A DNA stretch of 64,000 nucleotides from UBA1672 sp050633505 (lineage in GTDB: Bacteria; Pseudomonadota; Alphaproteobacteria; Micavibrionales; Micavibrionaceae): assembly GCA_050633505.1 (NCBI GenBank), contig JBOEGQ010000004.1, positions 310,001-374,000 of the forward strand. Reading direction: 5' to 3'. Each line of letters opens with the position of its first letter. The stretch's first letter is position 1. Made by a program: the position numbers and the translations under genes. Below the pieces are notes generated by a model. That model worked only from the letters and a program-made list of their open reading frames with translations, was not told the origin of the DNA and did no database searches. Below, in pieces: positions 44,948 through 54,290 of this stretch.

Positions 44948-46114
44948 TTAATCGTTTAGATTCTTTATACCCTGCGCCAAATCCTCAATAAGATCTTGCG
45001 GATTCTCATTTCCAACCTGAAATCGGATAAATACCCCATCTTTATCCCAGTCAGAACGATATGCATCCATATCTTGCGGCTGGATCAGGCTTTCATATCC
45101 ACCCCAACTGCTTCCCACAGGAAAGAGTGTAAGCGCATCGACAAAACGCGCAATATCATCAAAGTTATATTTCGGATGAAATAAGACGCCAAATACACCG
45201 TTAACGCCTGTAAAGTCGCGTTTCCATATTTCATGCCCCTTGTTTTCCTCCAACGCAGGACAATAAAGCGTTTGCACCTCATCACGACCTTTAAACCATT
45301 CCAGCACAGGGCGCATATTTTCCTCGGCGTGTTTCAAACGCATTTCTAATGTACGCAACCCACGCATAGATAAATACAAATCCTCTGCCCCTGCGCACGC
45401 CCCCAAATTAACCGCGCAGTTTTTCAAGGTTTTATAATGTTCTTTCGTATCAACAACGGCAACGCCCAGATTCACATCAGAATGCCCGCCTAAATATTTG
45501 GCTGCAGATTGCACCGAAATATTTACACCATGGGATAAAGGCTTAAACAACACCCCTGCTGAATATGTATTATCCATCACCGTTAATACGTCATGCTTTT
45601 TGGCGACCTGAACAATCGCAGGGACATCTTGTACCTCAAACGTTGCAGACCCCGGGGATTCGAGATAGATCAACGCCGTATTCTCCTTAATCAGCCCCTC
45701 AATTCCCGCACCAATCATCGGATCATAATATTCAACATCCACCCCATAAGATTTTAATTGTTTATTGGCAAAAAACCGCGTCGGGGGATAACAACTATCA
45801 ACAATTAGGACATGATCACCAGTCTTTAAGAAGGAGAGCAACGTTGTCGTAATGGCAGCCAAACCACTGGATGCAGTAACCGCGTGATACCCGCCTTCAA
45901 GTTCGGCAATTGCCCCTTCAAATGCATCACTAAGCGGGTTATTCACACGCCCGTAGCGAAATTTTGTCTTTGGATCAAGATATGCCGCCAGGTCCTCATA
46001 TAAAATCGTTGATGTGCGTGCAATCGGCGGATTTACAACACCGAAATAATCTTCTGGCTTACGCCCTGCATGCATCAAAACAGTTTCTTTTTTCCAATTC
46101 TTATGGTCGTTCAT
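44948..46114 (-). CDS. metC: Cystathionine beta-lyase
   Basis: A PLP-dependent Cys/Met metabolism enzyme of 388 residues that cleaves cystathionine to homocysteine. The family motifs YGRVNNPLSDAFEGAIAELE, ASSGLAAITTTLLSFL and YLESPGSATFEVQD are present. The PLP-binding Lys lies in SAAKYLGGHSD near residue 205, and the C-terminal SWGGYESLIQP matches MetC rather than MetB. The start is 18 bp downstream of the nitrilase stop, so both may share an operon. Confidence 0.94.
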   Translation of the reverse strand: MNDHKNWKKETVLMHAGRKPEDYFGVVNPPIARTSTILYEDLAAYLDPKTKFRYGRVNNPLSDAFEGAIAELEGGYHAVTASSGLAAITTTLLSFLKTGDHVLIVDSCYPPTRFFANKQLKSYGVDVEYYDPMIGAGIEGLIKENTALIYLESPGSATFEVQDVPAIVQVAKKHDVLTVMDNTYSAGVLFKPLSHGVNISVQSAAKYLGGHSDVNLGVAVVDTKEHYKTLKNCAVNLGACAGAEDLYLSMRGLRTLEMRLKHAEENMRPVLEWFKGRDEVQTLYCPALEENKGHEIWKRDFTGVNGVFGVLFHPKYNFDDIARFVDALTLFPVGSSWGGYESLIQPQDMDAYRSDWDKDGVFIRFQVGNENPQDLIEDLAQGIKNLND

Positions 46115-46132
46115 TGTCTTTAAATCCGCTTA

Positions 46133-46966
46133 CTAATTCTGTTGTATATTATAATTCTGATCATGATTTAATGCACCAATTGCACAACGCGCCTTACTAA
46201 GCGCATCGACATTCAAATTTGCCGTAATAAACCCGACACCTTCGCCTGCATCACTCAAAACCTCACCCCATGGGGAAATAATTAAGGAATGCCCATATGT
46301 CTTGCGCCCTCCCTCATGCGTGCCAACCTGTGCAGGCGCGATAACATAGCATCCGGTTTCTATCGCGCGGGTACGCAATAATATTTCCCAATGCGCCTGT
46401 CCCGTCGGAACAGTGAACGCCGCAGGTACACATAAAATATTGGCACCAGTCTTGGCTAAATCACGATACAAATAGGCAAAACGCACATCGTAACAAATAC
46501 TTAACCCCAGCGTAAAATCAGAATTGATCGATGAAACAGTCGCGTTTTGTCCTTGCGCATAAATATCTGCCTCCCGATGGGCCTCACCTGTTTCAAGCTG
46601 AACCTCAAATAAATGGATTTTATCATATGTCACCTGCACAGACCCGTTTGGGGTGAATAGGAAACTACGATTGGCTATTTTATCATCAGAGACCTTCACC
46701 GCCATAGAACCGATAAGAAGATGGACTTCAAGCTCTTTAGCCAAAGCCGAAAAATACGGAACACCGGGATGGTCATCAGCATAGAATGATTGCGATAGCT
46801 TTTCTTTTCCGCAAAAACGAATGGAGTCTGTATTTTCAGGCGTCGCAATAAACGTTGCACCTGATGCCGCCGCATCACGTATAAGCGACGCGGCGTTTTC
46901 AAAGTTTTCATTCATATCAGGGCCACTTGTCATTTGGACACAAGCAGCACTCAAAGAATTAGCCAT
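46133..46966 (-). CDS. Carbon-nitrogen hydrolase (nitrilase superfamily, Nit type)
   Basis: A 277-residue amidase-type enzyme with the Glu-Lys-Cys triad visible: Glu in TPENTDSIRF near residue 42, Lys in YDKIHLFEVQL near 113 and Cys in LSICYDVRFAYLYRDL near 155. The pattern fits the Nit/omega-amidase group often placed beside grxC in alphaproteobacteria, which repairs deaminated glutathione or related amides. Its start overlaps the end of grxC by 8 bp. Confidence 0.92.
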   Translation of the reverse strand: MANSLSAACVQMTSGPDMNENFENAASLIRDAAASGATFIATPENTDSIRFCGKEKLSQSFYADDHPGVPYFSALAKELEVHLLIGSMAVKVSDDKIANRSFLFTPNGSVQVTYDKIHLFEVQLETGEAHREADIYAQGQNATVSSINSDFTLGLSICYDVRFAYLYRDLAKTGANILCVPAAFTVPTGQAHWEILLRTRAIETGCYVIAPAQVGTHEGGRKTYGHSLIISPWGEVLSDAGEGVGFITANLNVDALSKARCAIGALNHDQNYNIQQN

Positions 46967-47216
46967 TCAAAATCCCGTCTAGCTTTCCCTTTTTATCAAG
47001 CGCATGAATGTCATCACATCCGCCATAATGAATATCGTTTACAAAAACCTGAGGTACAGATTTAGGCCCCCCGGTACGCGCAATCATTTTGGTACGCGCC
47101 GCATCATCACCCGTGATATTATGCTCTGTATATTCCACCCCTTTGGAATCCAATAAAGACTTCGCCCGCAAACAATATGGGCATGTGGTCCATGTATAAA
47201 TTTCTATTTTTGCCAT
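46959..47216 (-). CDS. grxC: Glutaredoxin 3
   Basis: A dithiol glutaredoxin of 85 residues. The active site CPYC is at residues 12-15 (MAKIEIYTWTTCPYCLRAKS), followed by the glutathione-binding SVPQVFVNDIHYGGCDD. The start MAKIEIY is chosen because a longer frame adds 20 unlikely residues. It is translationally coupled to the nitrilase gene and divergent from the ubiquinone hydroxylase. Confidence 0.95.
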   Translation of the reverse strand: MAKIEIYTWTTCPYCLRAKSLLDSKGVEYTEHNITGDDAARTKMIARTGGPKSVPQVFVNDIHYGGCDDIHALDKKGKLDGILNG

Positions 47217-47279
47217 TTTTTCGTATTTCCTTGAACTTACAGGTTTAGAAACTATAGTCGTTTCATCAAGGATCATATC

Positions 47280-48512
47280 ATGAGCAAAGAAAAAATATAT
47301 AGTGCAGATCTTTTAATTATCGGCGGTGGCGTTGCGGGATTAACCCTTGCCAAGCTTTTAGGAAAAGAAGGCCTCAACATCCATATTGTTGAGCAAAAAC
47401 CACCTTTGCCTTTATCCAAAACGCAGCTATCAAGCCGTACTGTAGCCTTGATGCAAAGTTCACTCAACATATTGCGTGGCGCTGGACTGGATGACTTTAT
47501 TGAAAAATACGGCACAAAGATGAACGTGATGCGCATCATTGACGATAGCGCCTCCGGACAAGACACAATTACATCAGAGTTTGATTCATTTGATATCGGA
47601 CTGGATTATTTCAGTATGAACATTCCCAATGACTTCTTACGCGCACGTCTGTTTGAAGATCTAAACGCCTTAGAGAATATAGTCATACATGAAACATCAC
47701 TCCAAGATTTAGAGCATTCAAGCACATCCGTTATCGCCAATCTGGATAACGGTACAAAGGTCAAAGCCCCCCTCTTGATCGGCGCAGATGGGCGGAAATC
47801 TCTTGTTCGTAAAATATCTGGCATAAAAGTAAAAAAGAAACACTATGATCAAAGCGCCATAACCTGCATCATTAATCATTCCAGATCCCATAATAATAGC
47901 TCAACTGAATTCCACCGCCCCGGTGGACCGTTTGCCCTTGTTCCGATGCAAGGCAACCAATCCAGTGTCGTTTGGGTTGAAAAAACAGAAAAATCGAATG
48001 CCTTAATCGCCCTTCCTAAAGAGGCATTCGAACACGCGCTGCAACAAGAAACCAATGACATCTTAGGCGGTATTACCCTTGCCTCTCCACCACAAAGCTG
48101 GCCACTTTGTGCAATCAAAGCAGAATGCCTAACTGCCCCGCGTACAGCATTAATTGCAGAAGCCGCACATGTCATGTCCCCGATTACGGCGCAAGGGTTA
48201 AACCTGTCCCTACGTGATGTCGCCGCACTTGCCGAGACCATTATAGACGCATTACGCGTCGGATCAGATCATGGCGCAAAAGCCATACTGAAGAACTATG
48301 AACGCCGGCGATCTCTTGATATAAAAACTCGCACATGGGGCGTAGATAGCATGAATCAGATCGTCAGAACATCCAAGGCTCCTATAAAAGACCTGCGCCG
48401 CAATGTTTTAAAGGCCGTTGATCGATTTGGCCCAATCAGAACCATTGCAATGCAACACGGGCTGGCACCGTCTTTAGACCAAGGGCGCCTTACTCAGGGC
48501 GAATCCCTTTAA
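47280..48512 (+). CDS. FAD-dependent ubiquinone biosynthesis hydroxylase (UbiH/UbiL-like)
   Basis: A flavin monooxygenase of 410 residues in the UbiH/COQ6 family that hydroxylates the ubiquinone ring. The FAD-binding GGGVAGLTLAKLLG lies near the N-terminus, DG motif GADGRKSLVRKISG near 165. The C-terminal GDAAH motif reads AEAAHVMSPITAQGLNLSLR, as in some alphaproteobacterial UbiL-type enzymes. It is inserted between grxC and comF on the opposite strand. Which ring position it hydroxylates cannot be told. Confidence 0.88.
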   Translation: MSKEKIYSADLLIIGGGVAGLTLAKLLGKEGLNIHIVEQKPPLPLSKTQLSSRTVALMQSSLNILRGAGLDDFIEKYGTKMNVMRIIDDSASGQDTITSEFDSFDIGLDYFSMNIPNDFLRARLFEDLNALENIVIHETSLQDLEHSSTSVIANLDNGTKVKAPLLIGADGRKSLVRKISGIKVKKKHYDQSAITCIINHSRSHNNSSTEFHRPGGPFALVPMQGNQSSVVWVEKTEKSNALIALPKEAFEHALQQETNDILGGITLASPPQSWPLCAIKAECLTAPRTALIAEAAHVMSPITAQGLNLSLRDVAALAETIIDALRVGSDHGAKAILKNYERRRSLDIKTRTWGVDSMNQIVRTSKAPIKDLRRNVLKAVDRFGPIRTIAMQHGLAPSLDQGRLTQGESL

Positions 48513-49252
48513 TCCTCCTTAATCACACGCGCCAAGGTAAGAACGTAAACATGGGAAACCCCGTTCTCCTTTAAAACTCTGGCACATTCATTAACAGTTG
48601 CACCACTGGTATAAACATCATCAATAAGAATTACAGATTTCCCTGATAATCGCTTTATATAAGCAGGGGCAACATCAAAAGCTTTCCGAACATTCTTCGC
48701 ACGCGCCTGCATCCCCAAATGCCCTTGAGATGCGGTAGAGCGTGTCCGCCTGAGCGCCGATGGTAAATCCTCAACACCGCAAGCCTTGGATAAGGCCGCA
48801 GACATAATGGCGGCCTGATTATAACGTCTTGATAAAAGCCGCCACGGATGAAGTGGAACCGGAATCAAATAATCTGCCCGTTCAAAAAGTACACCACCTG
48901 CCCGTGTCAACCACGGCACAAAACTAGAGACGATGTGCGTCTTATCACCATGCTTGAACCCCAAGATCAAATCACGGCTAACATCATTATACCGTAACGC
49001 AGTGCGCGCAGAATCAAATTCAGGCGGATAATCAAGACATTTCAGGCATTCCTCTTCTTGATGCCCTGTATAGAGAGGCACCCCACAGCGCATACAATAT
49101 GGAGAGGAAACAAATTCAATCCCGGTCCAAGCCTTTGCAGATATTGTACCTTGTGCCTCAACAATATCACCGGTTACCGGACAGCGAGGCGGCAAAACCG
49201 TATCAACAATCTGTATAATACGCCTGCGGCCTTGGTCTAAAATCCTTTGCAT
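48509..49252 (-). CDS. ComF family phosphoribosyltransferase-like protein
   Basis: A protein of about 247 residues with an N-terminal zinc module (CMRCGVPLYTGHQEEECLKC, after CPVTG) and a C-terminal PRTase domain containing the VILIDDVYTSGATVNECARV loop. The family is linked to DNA uptake in some bacteria and is widespread without that role. The ATG at 49252 is preferred to a TTG 17 codons upstream. The stop overlaps the end of the hydroxylase gene by 4 bp. Confidence 0.93.
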   Translation of the reverse strand: MQRILDQGRRRIIQIVDTVLPPRCPVTGDIVEAQGTISAKAWTGIEFVSSPYCMRCGVPLYTGHQEEECLKCLDYPPEFDSARTALRYNDVSRDLILGFKHGDKTHIVSSFVPWLTRAGGVLFERADYLIPVPLHPWRLLSRRYNQAAIMSAALSKACGVEDLPSALRRTRSTASQGHLGMQARAKNVRKAFDVAPAYIKRLSGKSVILIDDVYTSGATVNECARVLKENGVSHVYVLTLARVIKED

Positions 49253-49383
49253 AAGGGATATAGTGAACAGGAACCGTAAGTTTTTCAACAAATAGTTTTG
49301 CAATCAAAGACTTGTTCACTGTATGATGCATCGGTTTCAGTCTGGTATGATTACCTGCCAGATGACTATAGAATTATATGTGA

Positions 49384-52140
49384 ATGGCTGATAAGACTCA
49401 AAACACTAAGCAAGCAATCGAGTATATTGAAGAAAGAAACTATCTTCTTCAAGATATCCCCTATAGCGATGTCAGAGAGGCGTGGTTTACTCTATCCCAT
49501 CTTTTATTGGACGATGGTGCAAAAGTGCTGGATATGGGCTGCGGTAGTGGAGCACGGACCTATACAATGGCCGCCTTGAATCCAAGTATTAGATTCATCG
49601 GTGTAGATAAAAGTAAGAAAACCATTCGCGAAGCCAAAGAAAAATTCCAACTCCATAATCTGGAATTCAAGGTCGGAGACATCTCAGGAGATCTATACGA
49701 CTCAGAATCTCTTGATGCCATTATCAATTCATTCACTCTGCATCAGGTTTTTTCGAATGCCCGATATAATGAACGTATCGTCAGCGACACACTGCGCAAG
49801 CAATTTAGCATGCTCAAAAATGACGGAACAATGTTCATACGTGACTATGCGAAACCGCCTGAGGGCACATTCGTTTTATTGGAAATGCATGACGAAGACA
49901 GCGCAGGAGAAGAGTTGTCAGAGCTTTGTGAAGCCGACCTTCTTGTCTGGTATTCCGAACATGCAAGACCCAAACAAGATCCGGGATGCGGTGGCTTCTT
50001 TTTAGAAGAGCTGCCCCCACGTTTCCCACGTACACGACTTTTCCGTTTGCCGTATAAATGGGCATATGAATTTATTATGCGCAAAGACAATCGTGATATA
50101 TGGGAAAGCCACCTTCCCTTCGAATACACATTCTACACAGAATCAGATTTCAAACGGGAACTCAGGGCACTTGGTGCACGCGTGCAATACTCGGCCTCCC
50201 ATTGGGATGAAGATTATATCCGCAAAAACTTTGAAGGGCATTTCCGCCTGATCAGCAATGCCGGAGATCAGCTTGGAGATCCACCAACAAGCTTCATCGC
50301 GGTTGCGAGAAAGCAACCCGAACGCGCAAGCCTAAGCGTTAAAGAGCGCAGGATCACGCCCGAAGAGAACGGGATACTCGACATAAAAACGCTGCGAAAC
50401 CAAAAGGATGGAACACTCGTTGATGTTGTCACACGTAGCAAAGAAATTGCAGAAATCCTTCCCTATCGCATCAGTGACGAAGGGAGGCTTTATATTTTCC
50501 TTCATGATGGCGTGGTGCGTGGTATTACAAACGCCGTACGCCGCAGCGGATTGAATATTGACGGTCGGGAATGGTCTGGTCACATGTTGGAGGCCATCTC
50601 AACGGATTATAACAATATTCTTAAGCTTGATGAGATCACAGAGGAGAACTCTAATGAATTTGCAAAATCATACTTGGGGCTAAAAACAAAAAGAGACGCC
50701 ACCATCGAAGCAGGTCCATCCTACTATCCCGACCCGAATTATATTGATGAGCGCGTACATAGTTACTACATCAGTGTTGATGGCGGGAAAAAGGTTTTAG
50801 CGCCCAAAAACACCATCCTCGAAACACATAAATTCCGTGAAAAAGGTGTCATCCGTGAGTTCAATGCACAAACTGTTTTGGATGCCATTACCGTGGGACT
50901 TATTCCGAATTCGAGATTGGAACTTCAAATCCTATCCCTTATGCAACATCTTGATATAAAGGCGGAAAACTGGATCAGCAAAGATATTAATATTGCATCA
51001 GGTGAAATCACTCAGAGTTTTAAAGTACGTGAGTTCCTTAGGAAATCGAGCAATAATGATAAACGTTTTAAAGAGGTAAAAGGTGCAGCAGGTCAATTAC
51101 GCACCGTCAATTCCATCTTTGTTGAAGAAGGCCAGAGTCAGGGTGGACGCACCGGCTTATCATCCGAACATGTTGATTTTGTCTTGTCCGATGAAAAGAC
51201 AATTAATACCGCCGTTATTCTTCCACTTACCAAAAGTGAAAAAGGCGACATTCACGCTGGCTTTTCAGTTAAACACATGCCGATCCCGCAACGTTTTGAA
51301 GGCAATGGGTTAAGTGTCAGCGCCCCGCAATACAATATTCCCAAAGAAATCAAAAACTATAAAATGCTAAAGCAATTTATAGCAGAGAAATTTGGTGTTA
51401 CACCCAACATGGTCTTAAAACTTGGGGAAAGCTATTTCAGTCATGTCGGTATAACCCCGCAACGTATCCATCCATTTGCAATCGTTGCCCCACCAAAGAC
51501 ATTTACCGATCCGAATACACGTTTTATGCCTGTTTACCAATATATGCTTCTTTGGAAAAGCATATCGAAAGAACAACATTTCATGACAACGCTGGCGCGG
51601 GCGTATCGCTACTTGCCTGAACATATGAAACTACAAGCAAAGCGTGACGTGAAAATCATTCTGGATGATATCTTCAAAACAGCGCAGCCCGATTGGTCTA
51701 TGCCTGCCTCTGTCGCGCCGACACCGACCAAAGAATTTAATGTTATTGATACCCCAACGCCGGAAGACATTAATGCCGAAGCAAAACAAAAAACGGTACA
51801 GCCTGCCTTGGAAGACAAAAAACCAAAATTAAAAGAAAAAAAGAAAAAAGAAAAAAGAAAAAAACGCCGCCTTGGCTTAGTTGCAAAGAGCGGAGAGGAT
51901 CAATTAGATAACGAACACAATAATGATCCTGAGAGTCTCGAAGAAGAAAATAAGAAGAATAAAAAACCTGATGAAGGCATTGATAATACAGTCGATATCT
52001 CTGAAGGCGAGAATAACAAAAAAGAAGCAGCAAAGCATCTGGACCTTAACCTCATTGAAGATTTTGAGTCTGAAATCGAGGAACTCAGGCAAGCTTTGGA
52101 AGAAGAACAAGACAACAAACCACATCCTGAAGAATGGTAG
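49384..52140 (+). CDS. Large methyltransferase fusion protein of unknown role, 918 aa
   Basis: Residues 1-about 300 form a class I AdoMet methyltransferase: VLDMGCGSGARTYTMAALNP (motif I) near 47, FIGVDKSKKTIREAKEKF, and INSFTLHQVF, followed by unusual inserts (GFFLEELPPRFPRTRLFRLP). Residues about 320-520 (ILDIKTLRNQKDGTLVDVVT, GRLYIFLHDGVVRGI, TVGLIPNSRLELQILSLMQH) vaguely recall a degenerate Nudix-type fold, without a complete Nudix box. The next 280 residues are unrecognised. The C-terminus (about 790-918) is highly charged: a Lys/Arg tract, then an acidic coil. It overlaps the next methyltransferase gene by 7 bp. Substrate unknown. Confidence 0.88.
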   Translation: MADKTQNTKQAIEYIEERNYLLQDIPYSDVREAWFTLSHLLLDDGAKVLDMGCGSGARTYTMAALNPSIRFIGVDKSKKTIREAKEKFQLHNLEFKVGDISGDLYDSESLDAIINSFTLHQVFSNARYNERIVSDTLRKQFSMLKNDGTMFIRDYAKPPEGTFVLLEMHDEDSAGEELSELCEADLLVWYSEHARPKQDPGCGGFFLEELPPRFPRTRLFRLPYKWAYEFIMRKDNRDIWESHLPFEYTFYTESDFKRELRALGARVQYSASHWDEDYIRKNFEGHFRLISNAGDQLGDPPTSFIAVARKQPERASLSVKERRITPEENGILDIKTLRNQKDGTLVDVVTRSKEIAEILPYRISDEGRLYIFLHDGVVRGITNAVRRSGLNIDGREWSGHMLEAISTDYNNILKLDEITEENSNEFAKSYLGLKTKRDATIEAGPSYYPDPNYIDERVHSYYISVDGGKKVLAPKNTILETHKFREKGVIREFNAQTVLDAITVGLIPNSRLELQILSLMQHLDIKAENWISKDINIASGEITQSFKVREFLRKSSNNDKRFKEVKGAAGQLRTVNSIFVEEGQSQGGRTGLSSEHVDFVLSDEKTINTAVILPLTKSEKGDIHAGFSVKHMPIPQRFEGNGLSVSAPQYNIPKEIKNYKMLKQFIAEKFGVTPNMVLKLGESYFSHVGITPQRIHPFAIVAPPKTFTDPNTRFMPVYQYMLLWKSISKEQHFMTTLARAYRYLPEHMKLQAKRDVKIILDDIFKTAQPDWSMPASVAPTPTKEFNVIDTPTPEDINAEAKQKTVQPALEDKKPKLKEKKKKEKRKKRRLGLVAKSGEDQLDNEHNNDPESLEEENKKNKKPDEGIDNTVDISEGENNKKEAAKHLDLNLIEDFESEIEELRQALEEEQDNKPHPEEW
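51837..51843 (+). other. dnaX-like slippery heptamer in the methyltransferase fusion gene
   Basis: A AAA AAG is in the phase needed for -1 slippage (codons GAA AAA AAG). Further A6-A7 runs follow up to 51864. A -1 shift here would add about 22 codons and stop at TAA 51909-51911, removing the acidic C-terminal coil. No clear stimulatory hairpin was identified. Confidence 0.35.
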
Positions 52141-53045
52141 AACAGAAACCACCTCAAGCGCATAACGATATTCTGATTTTTGACCGGGATCTGGTAAAAA
52201 AACGCAGAGAAAAGTGCTTAACCAATTTTTCAAACCATGATTTTCTCTTTCAATGGAGTCGCAATCAGATTCATGATCGGCTTATGGATGTGAACCGTAC
52301 TTTTGAAACCGCACTCAATATCGGTGCACGTTGCCCAATCTCAAATAAACATGAAAAAATACGCGATTTGTTTGTTACCGATCTAACGCAACAGACCGCC
52401 CCCCAATCCGGCCCATATATACAGGCTTCAGAAGAGTTTTTACCAATTGCCCCCCAAAGCCTCAACTTGGTAACAAGCAACCTTACACTACACACTGTGA
52501 ATGATTTACCCGGGGCACTGCTCCAGATACGTCAGTCCCTAAAAGAAGATGGACTATTTATCGCATCATTATTCGGTGGTGAAACACTTCATGAATTGCG
52601 CACCGTTATGACAGATGTGGAGCTTTCCCTCTATAACGGTATTAGCCCGCGTATCTCTCCATTTGCAGATAAGCCACAAATGGGCGACCTTTTATTCCGT
52701 GCAGGATACAACCTGCCAGTTATAGATTCGGAAATAATAACAGTTACTTATGACAATATTTTTAAGTTATTGCATGATATAAAAGGCATGGGAGAAAGCA
52801 ACACAATATTAAAACGCTCTAAAACCCCAGTGAATAAACAATTCTTTATGCGCGTGGCAGAATTATACCATGAACGCTATGCCGAGGCAGACGGACGTAT
52901 CTGCGCATCATTTGAGGTGATTTTCTTGTTAGGCTGGGCACCTCATAAATCACAACAAAAGCCCTTACGCCCCGGCAGCGCAAAGAACAGCCTTGCCGAA
53001 GCTTTGGGAACGACAGAAATAAAGACAGGAGATAAAACATCATGA
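52134..53045 (+). CDS. NDUFAF5-like AdoMet-dependent methyltransferase
   Basis: A 303-residue methyltransferase of the alphaproteobacterial/mitochondrial NDUFAF5 group: FDRDLVKKRREKCLTNFSNH and the ESLVTSNLTLHTVNDLPGAL-type segment (here LVTSNLTLHTVNDLPGAL), then LKEDGLFIASLFGGETLHEL. Motif I (ALNIGARCP) lacks the usual Asp-x-Gly-x-Gly form, as seen in this family. In mitochondria the relative modifies complex I; the bacterial role is not firmly known. Start and end overlap its neighbours by 7 and 4 bp, making a three-gene coupled set with the fusion gene and gloB. Confidence 0.88.
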   Translation: MVEQKPPQAHNDILIFDRDLVKKRREKCLTNFSNHDFLFQWSRNQIHDRLMDVNRTFETALNIGARCPISNKHEKIRDLFVTDLTQQTAPQSGPYIQASEEFLPIAPQSLNLVTSNLTLHTVNDLPGALLQIRQSLKEDGLFIASLFGGETLHELRTVMTDVELSLYNGISPRISPFADKPQMGDLLFRAGYNLPVIDSEIITVTYDNIFKLLHDIKGMGESNTILKRSKTPVNKQFFMRVAELYHERYAEADGRICASFEVIFLLGWAPHKSQQKPLRPGSAKNSLAEALGTTEIKTGDKTS

Positions 53046-53761
53046 TCAAGATTGATATTATACCTGTCTATAGTGATAACTACGCCTATCTCATTCAGAC
53101 ACCAGACGGGACAACCGCCGTCATTGACCCTGGAGAAGCAGAACCCGTTATTGACGTGTTGGATCAAAGGGGCTTAACACTCAACTACATCCTAAACACA
53201 CATCATCATTGGGATCATGTTGATGGTAACCCCGCCTTGCGCAAGCGTTATGACCTACAAGTTGTTGCACCGGCAAAGGAAGTAAAAAAAGTAGGACATG
53301 TTGATATCCCCTTACATGACGAGGATGTTTTTACTTTAGGCGATCAAAAGATACACATCATTGAAACACCGGGGCATACCATTGGTGGAATATGCTTCTA
53401 CTTTCCGGCATCTCAAGTCGTCTTCACAGGAGATAGCGTATTTTCCATGGGATGTGGACGCCTGTTTGAGGGCACCGCCGCAGATATGTTTGCTTCATTT
53501 CAGAAAATAAAATCCCTACCCGATGATACATTAATCTATTGTGGTCATGAATATACAAAGGGCAATGCTGGCTTTTGCCTGTCCCAAGACAAAAACAACC
53601 CGGATTTGAAGAAACGTATTGAAGAGATAAAGCAGCTACGTGCGCAAAATTTGCCAACAATTCCCATTTCTCTTTCAATTGAGAAAAAGACCAATATCTT
53701 TATGAAGGCAAAAAGCGCGGATGAATTTGCCGCGCTTCGCAAGAAAAAAGATAGGTCTTAA
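53042..53761 (+). CDS. gloB: Hydroxyacylglutathione hydrolase (glyoxalase II)
   Basis: GloB cleaves S-D-lactoylglutathione to lactate and glutathione, ending methylglyoxal detoxification. The metallo-beta-lactamase motif THHHWDHVDGN is near residue 53; later metal ligands are in ETPGHTIGGICFY, FTGDSVFSMGCGRLFEG and YCGHEYTKGN. The C-terminal glutathione-binding part ends with IFMKAKSADEFAALRKKKD. The start overlaps the methyltransferase stop by 4 bp (ATGA). Confidence 0.95.
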   Translation: MIKIDIIPVYSDNYAYLIQTPDGTTAVIDPGEAEPVIDVLDQRGLTLNYILNTHHHWDHVDGNPALRKRYDLQVVAPAKEVKKVGHVDIPLHDEDVFTLGDQKIHIIETPGHTIGGICFYFPASQVVFTGDSVFSMGCGRLFEGTAADMFASFQKIKSLPDDTLIYCGHEYTKGNAGFCLSQDKNNPDLKKRIEEIKQLRAQNLPTIPISLSIEKKTNIFMKAKSADEFAALRKKKDRS

Positions 53762-53770
53762 TTGGTAATC

Positions 53771-54124
53771 CTATTCACCTGATCCTTCAGGCTTTTGAGG
53801 TTTACGTGGTGTACGGCGGCGTTTACCTCCGGCCTTTTGGATAATTGGCTGTCCATCGCCATTATCACTTGCATCAGCAGGCGCGCCATTTCCCTTTTTA
53901 TTATTTGCACGATGCGCAGGAATTGGCAGAGGCTTAGACGTCATTTGATCACGCTCACTAATTGCCAATTCAATTTCCAAACGTGAGGAAACTTTACGCA
54001 ATTCATGAATAGCCGAACCCAGCCCTTCTTGCGCTTTAGAATCCTGTTTTTGACCGACCCATTCGTTATAAGCAGCCAAACAATTCTGAGAGGTTTCCTG
54101 CAACCGTGTTTGAATTTCATCCAT
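53771..54124 (-). CDS. Unknown small protein with a basic, disordered tail, 117 aa
   Basis: The first 60 residues are helical (RLQETSQNCLAAYNEWVGQK, then LGSAIHELRKVSSRLEIELA). The second half is Gly/Asn/Lys/Arg-rich and probably disordered (GGKRRRTPRKPQKPEG). It resembles small conserved alphaproteobacterial proteins of unknown function that bind nucleic acid or are simply low-complexity. It converges on gloB, with a 9-bp gap between the stops. Confidence 0.7.
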   Translation of the reverse strand: MDEIQTRLQETSQNCLAAYNEWVGQKQDSKAQEGLGSAIHELRKVSSRLEIELAISERDQMTSKPLPIPAHRANNKKGNGAPADASDNGDGQPIIQKAGGKRRRTPRKPQKPEGSGE

Positions 54125-54190
54125 AAAAAATATGCTCCATTAACTATATAAGTAAGTCTGTACCGTCATTTAAGCCGCCACTCTATCCAT

Positions 54191-54220
54191 TTGTCGAACA
54201 GCGTGCAAGAAGATCGACAA
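54191..54220. repeat. Inverted repeat upstream of the 117-aa gene
   Basis: TTGTCGA (54191-54197) and TCGACAA (54214-54220) form a 7-bp inverted repeat with a 16-bp centre in the 166-bp gap between guaC and the 117-aa gene. It could be an operator or part of a guaC 3' end. No T-tract is attached. Confidence 0.3.
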
Positions 54221-54290
54221 GTTAAAATGTGACAATATTGTGGCAACCATTCAACAATACACAAAACATGTATAAAATGTTCAAAAAAAC

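Noticed and set aside
51770..52233. Minus-strand Phe/Leu-rich frames
   Set aside because: Artefact of the A-rich coding strand of the methyltransferase fusion.
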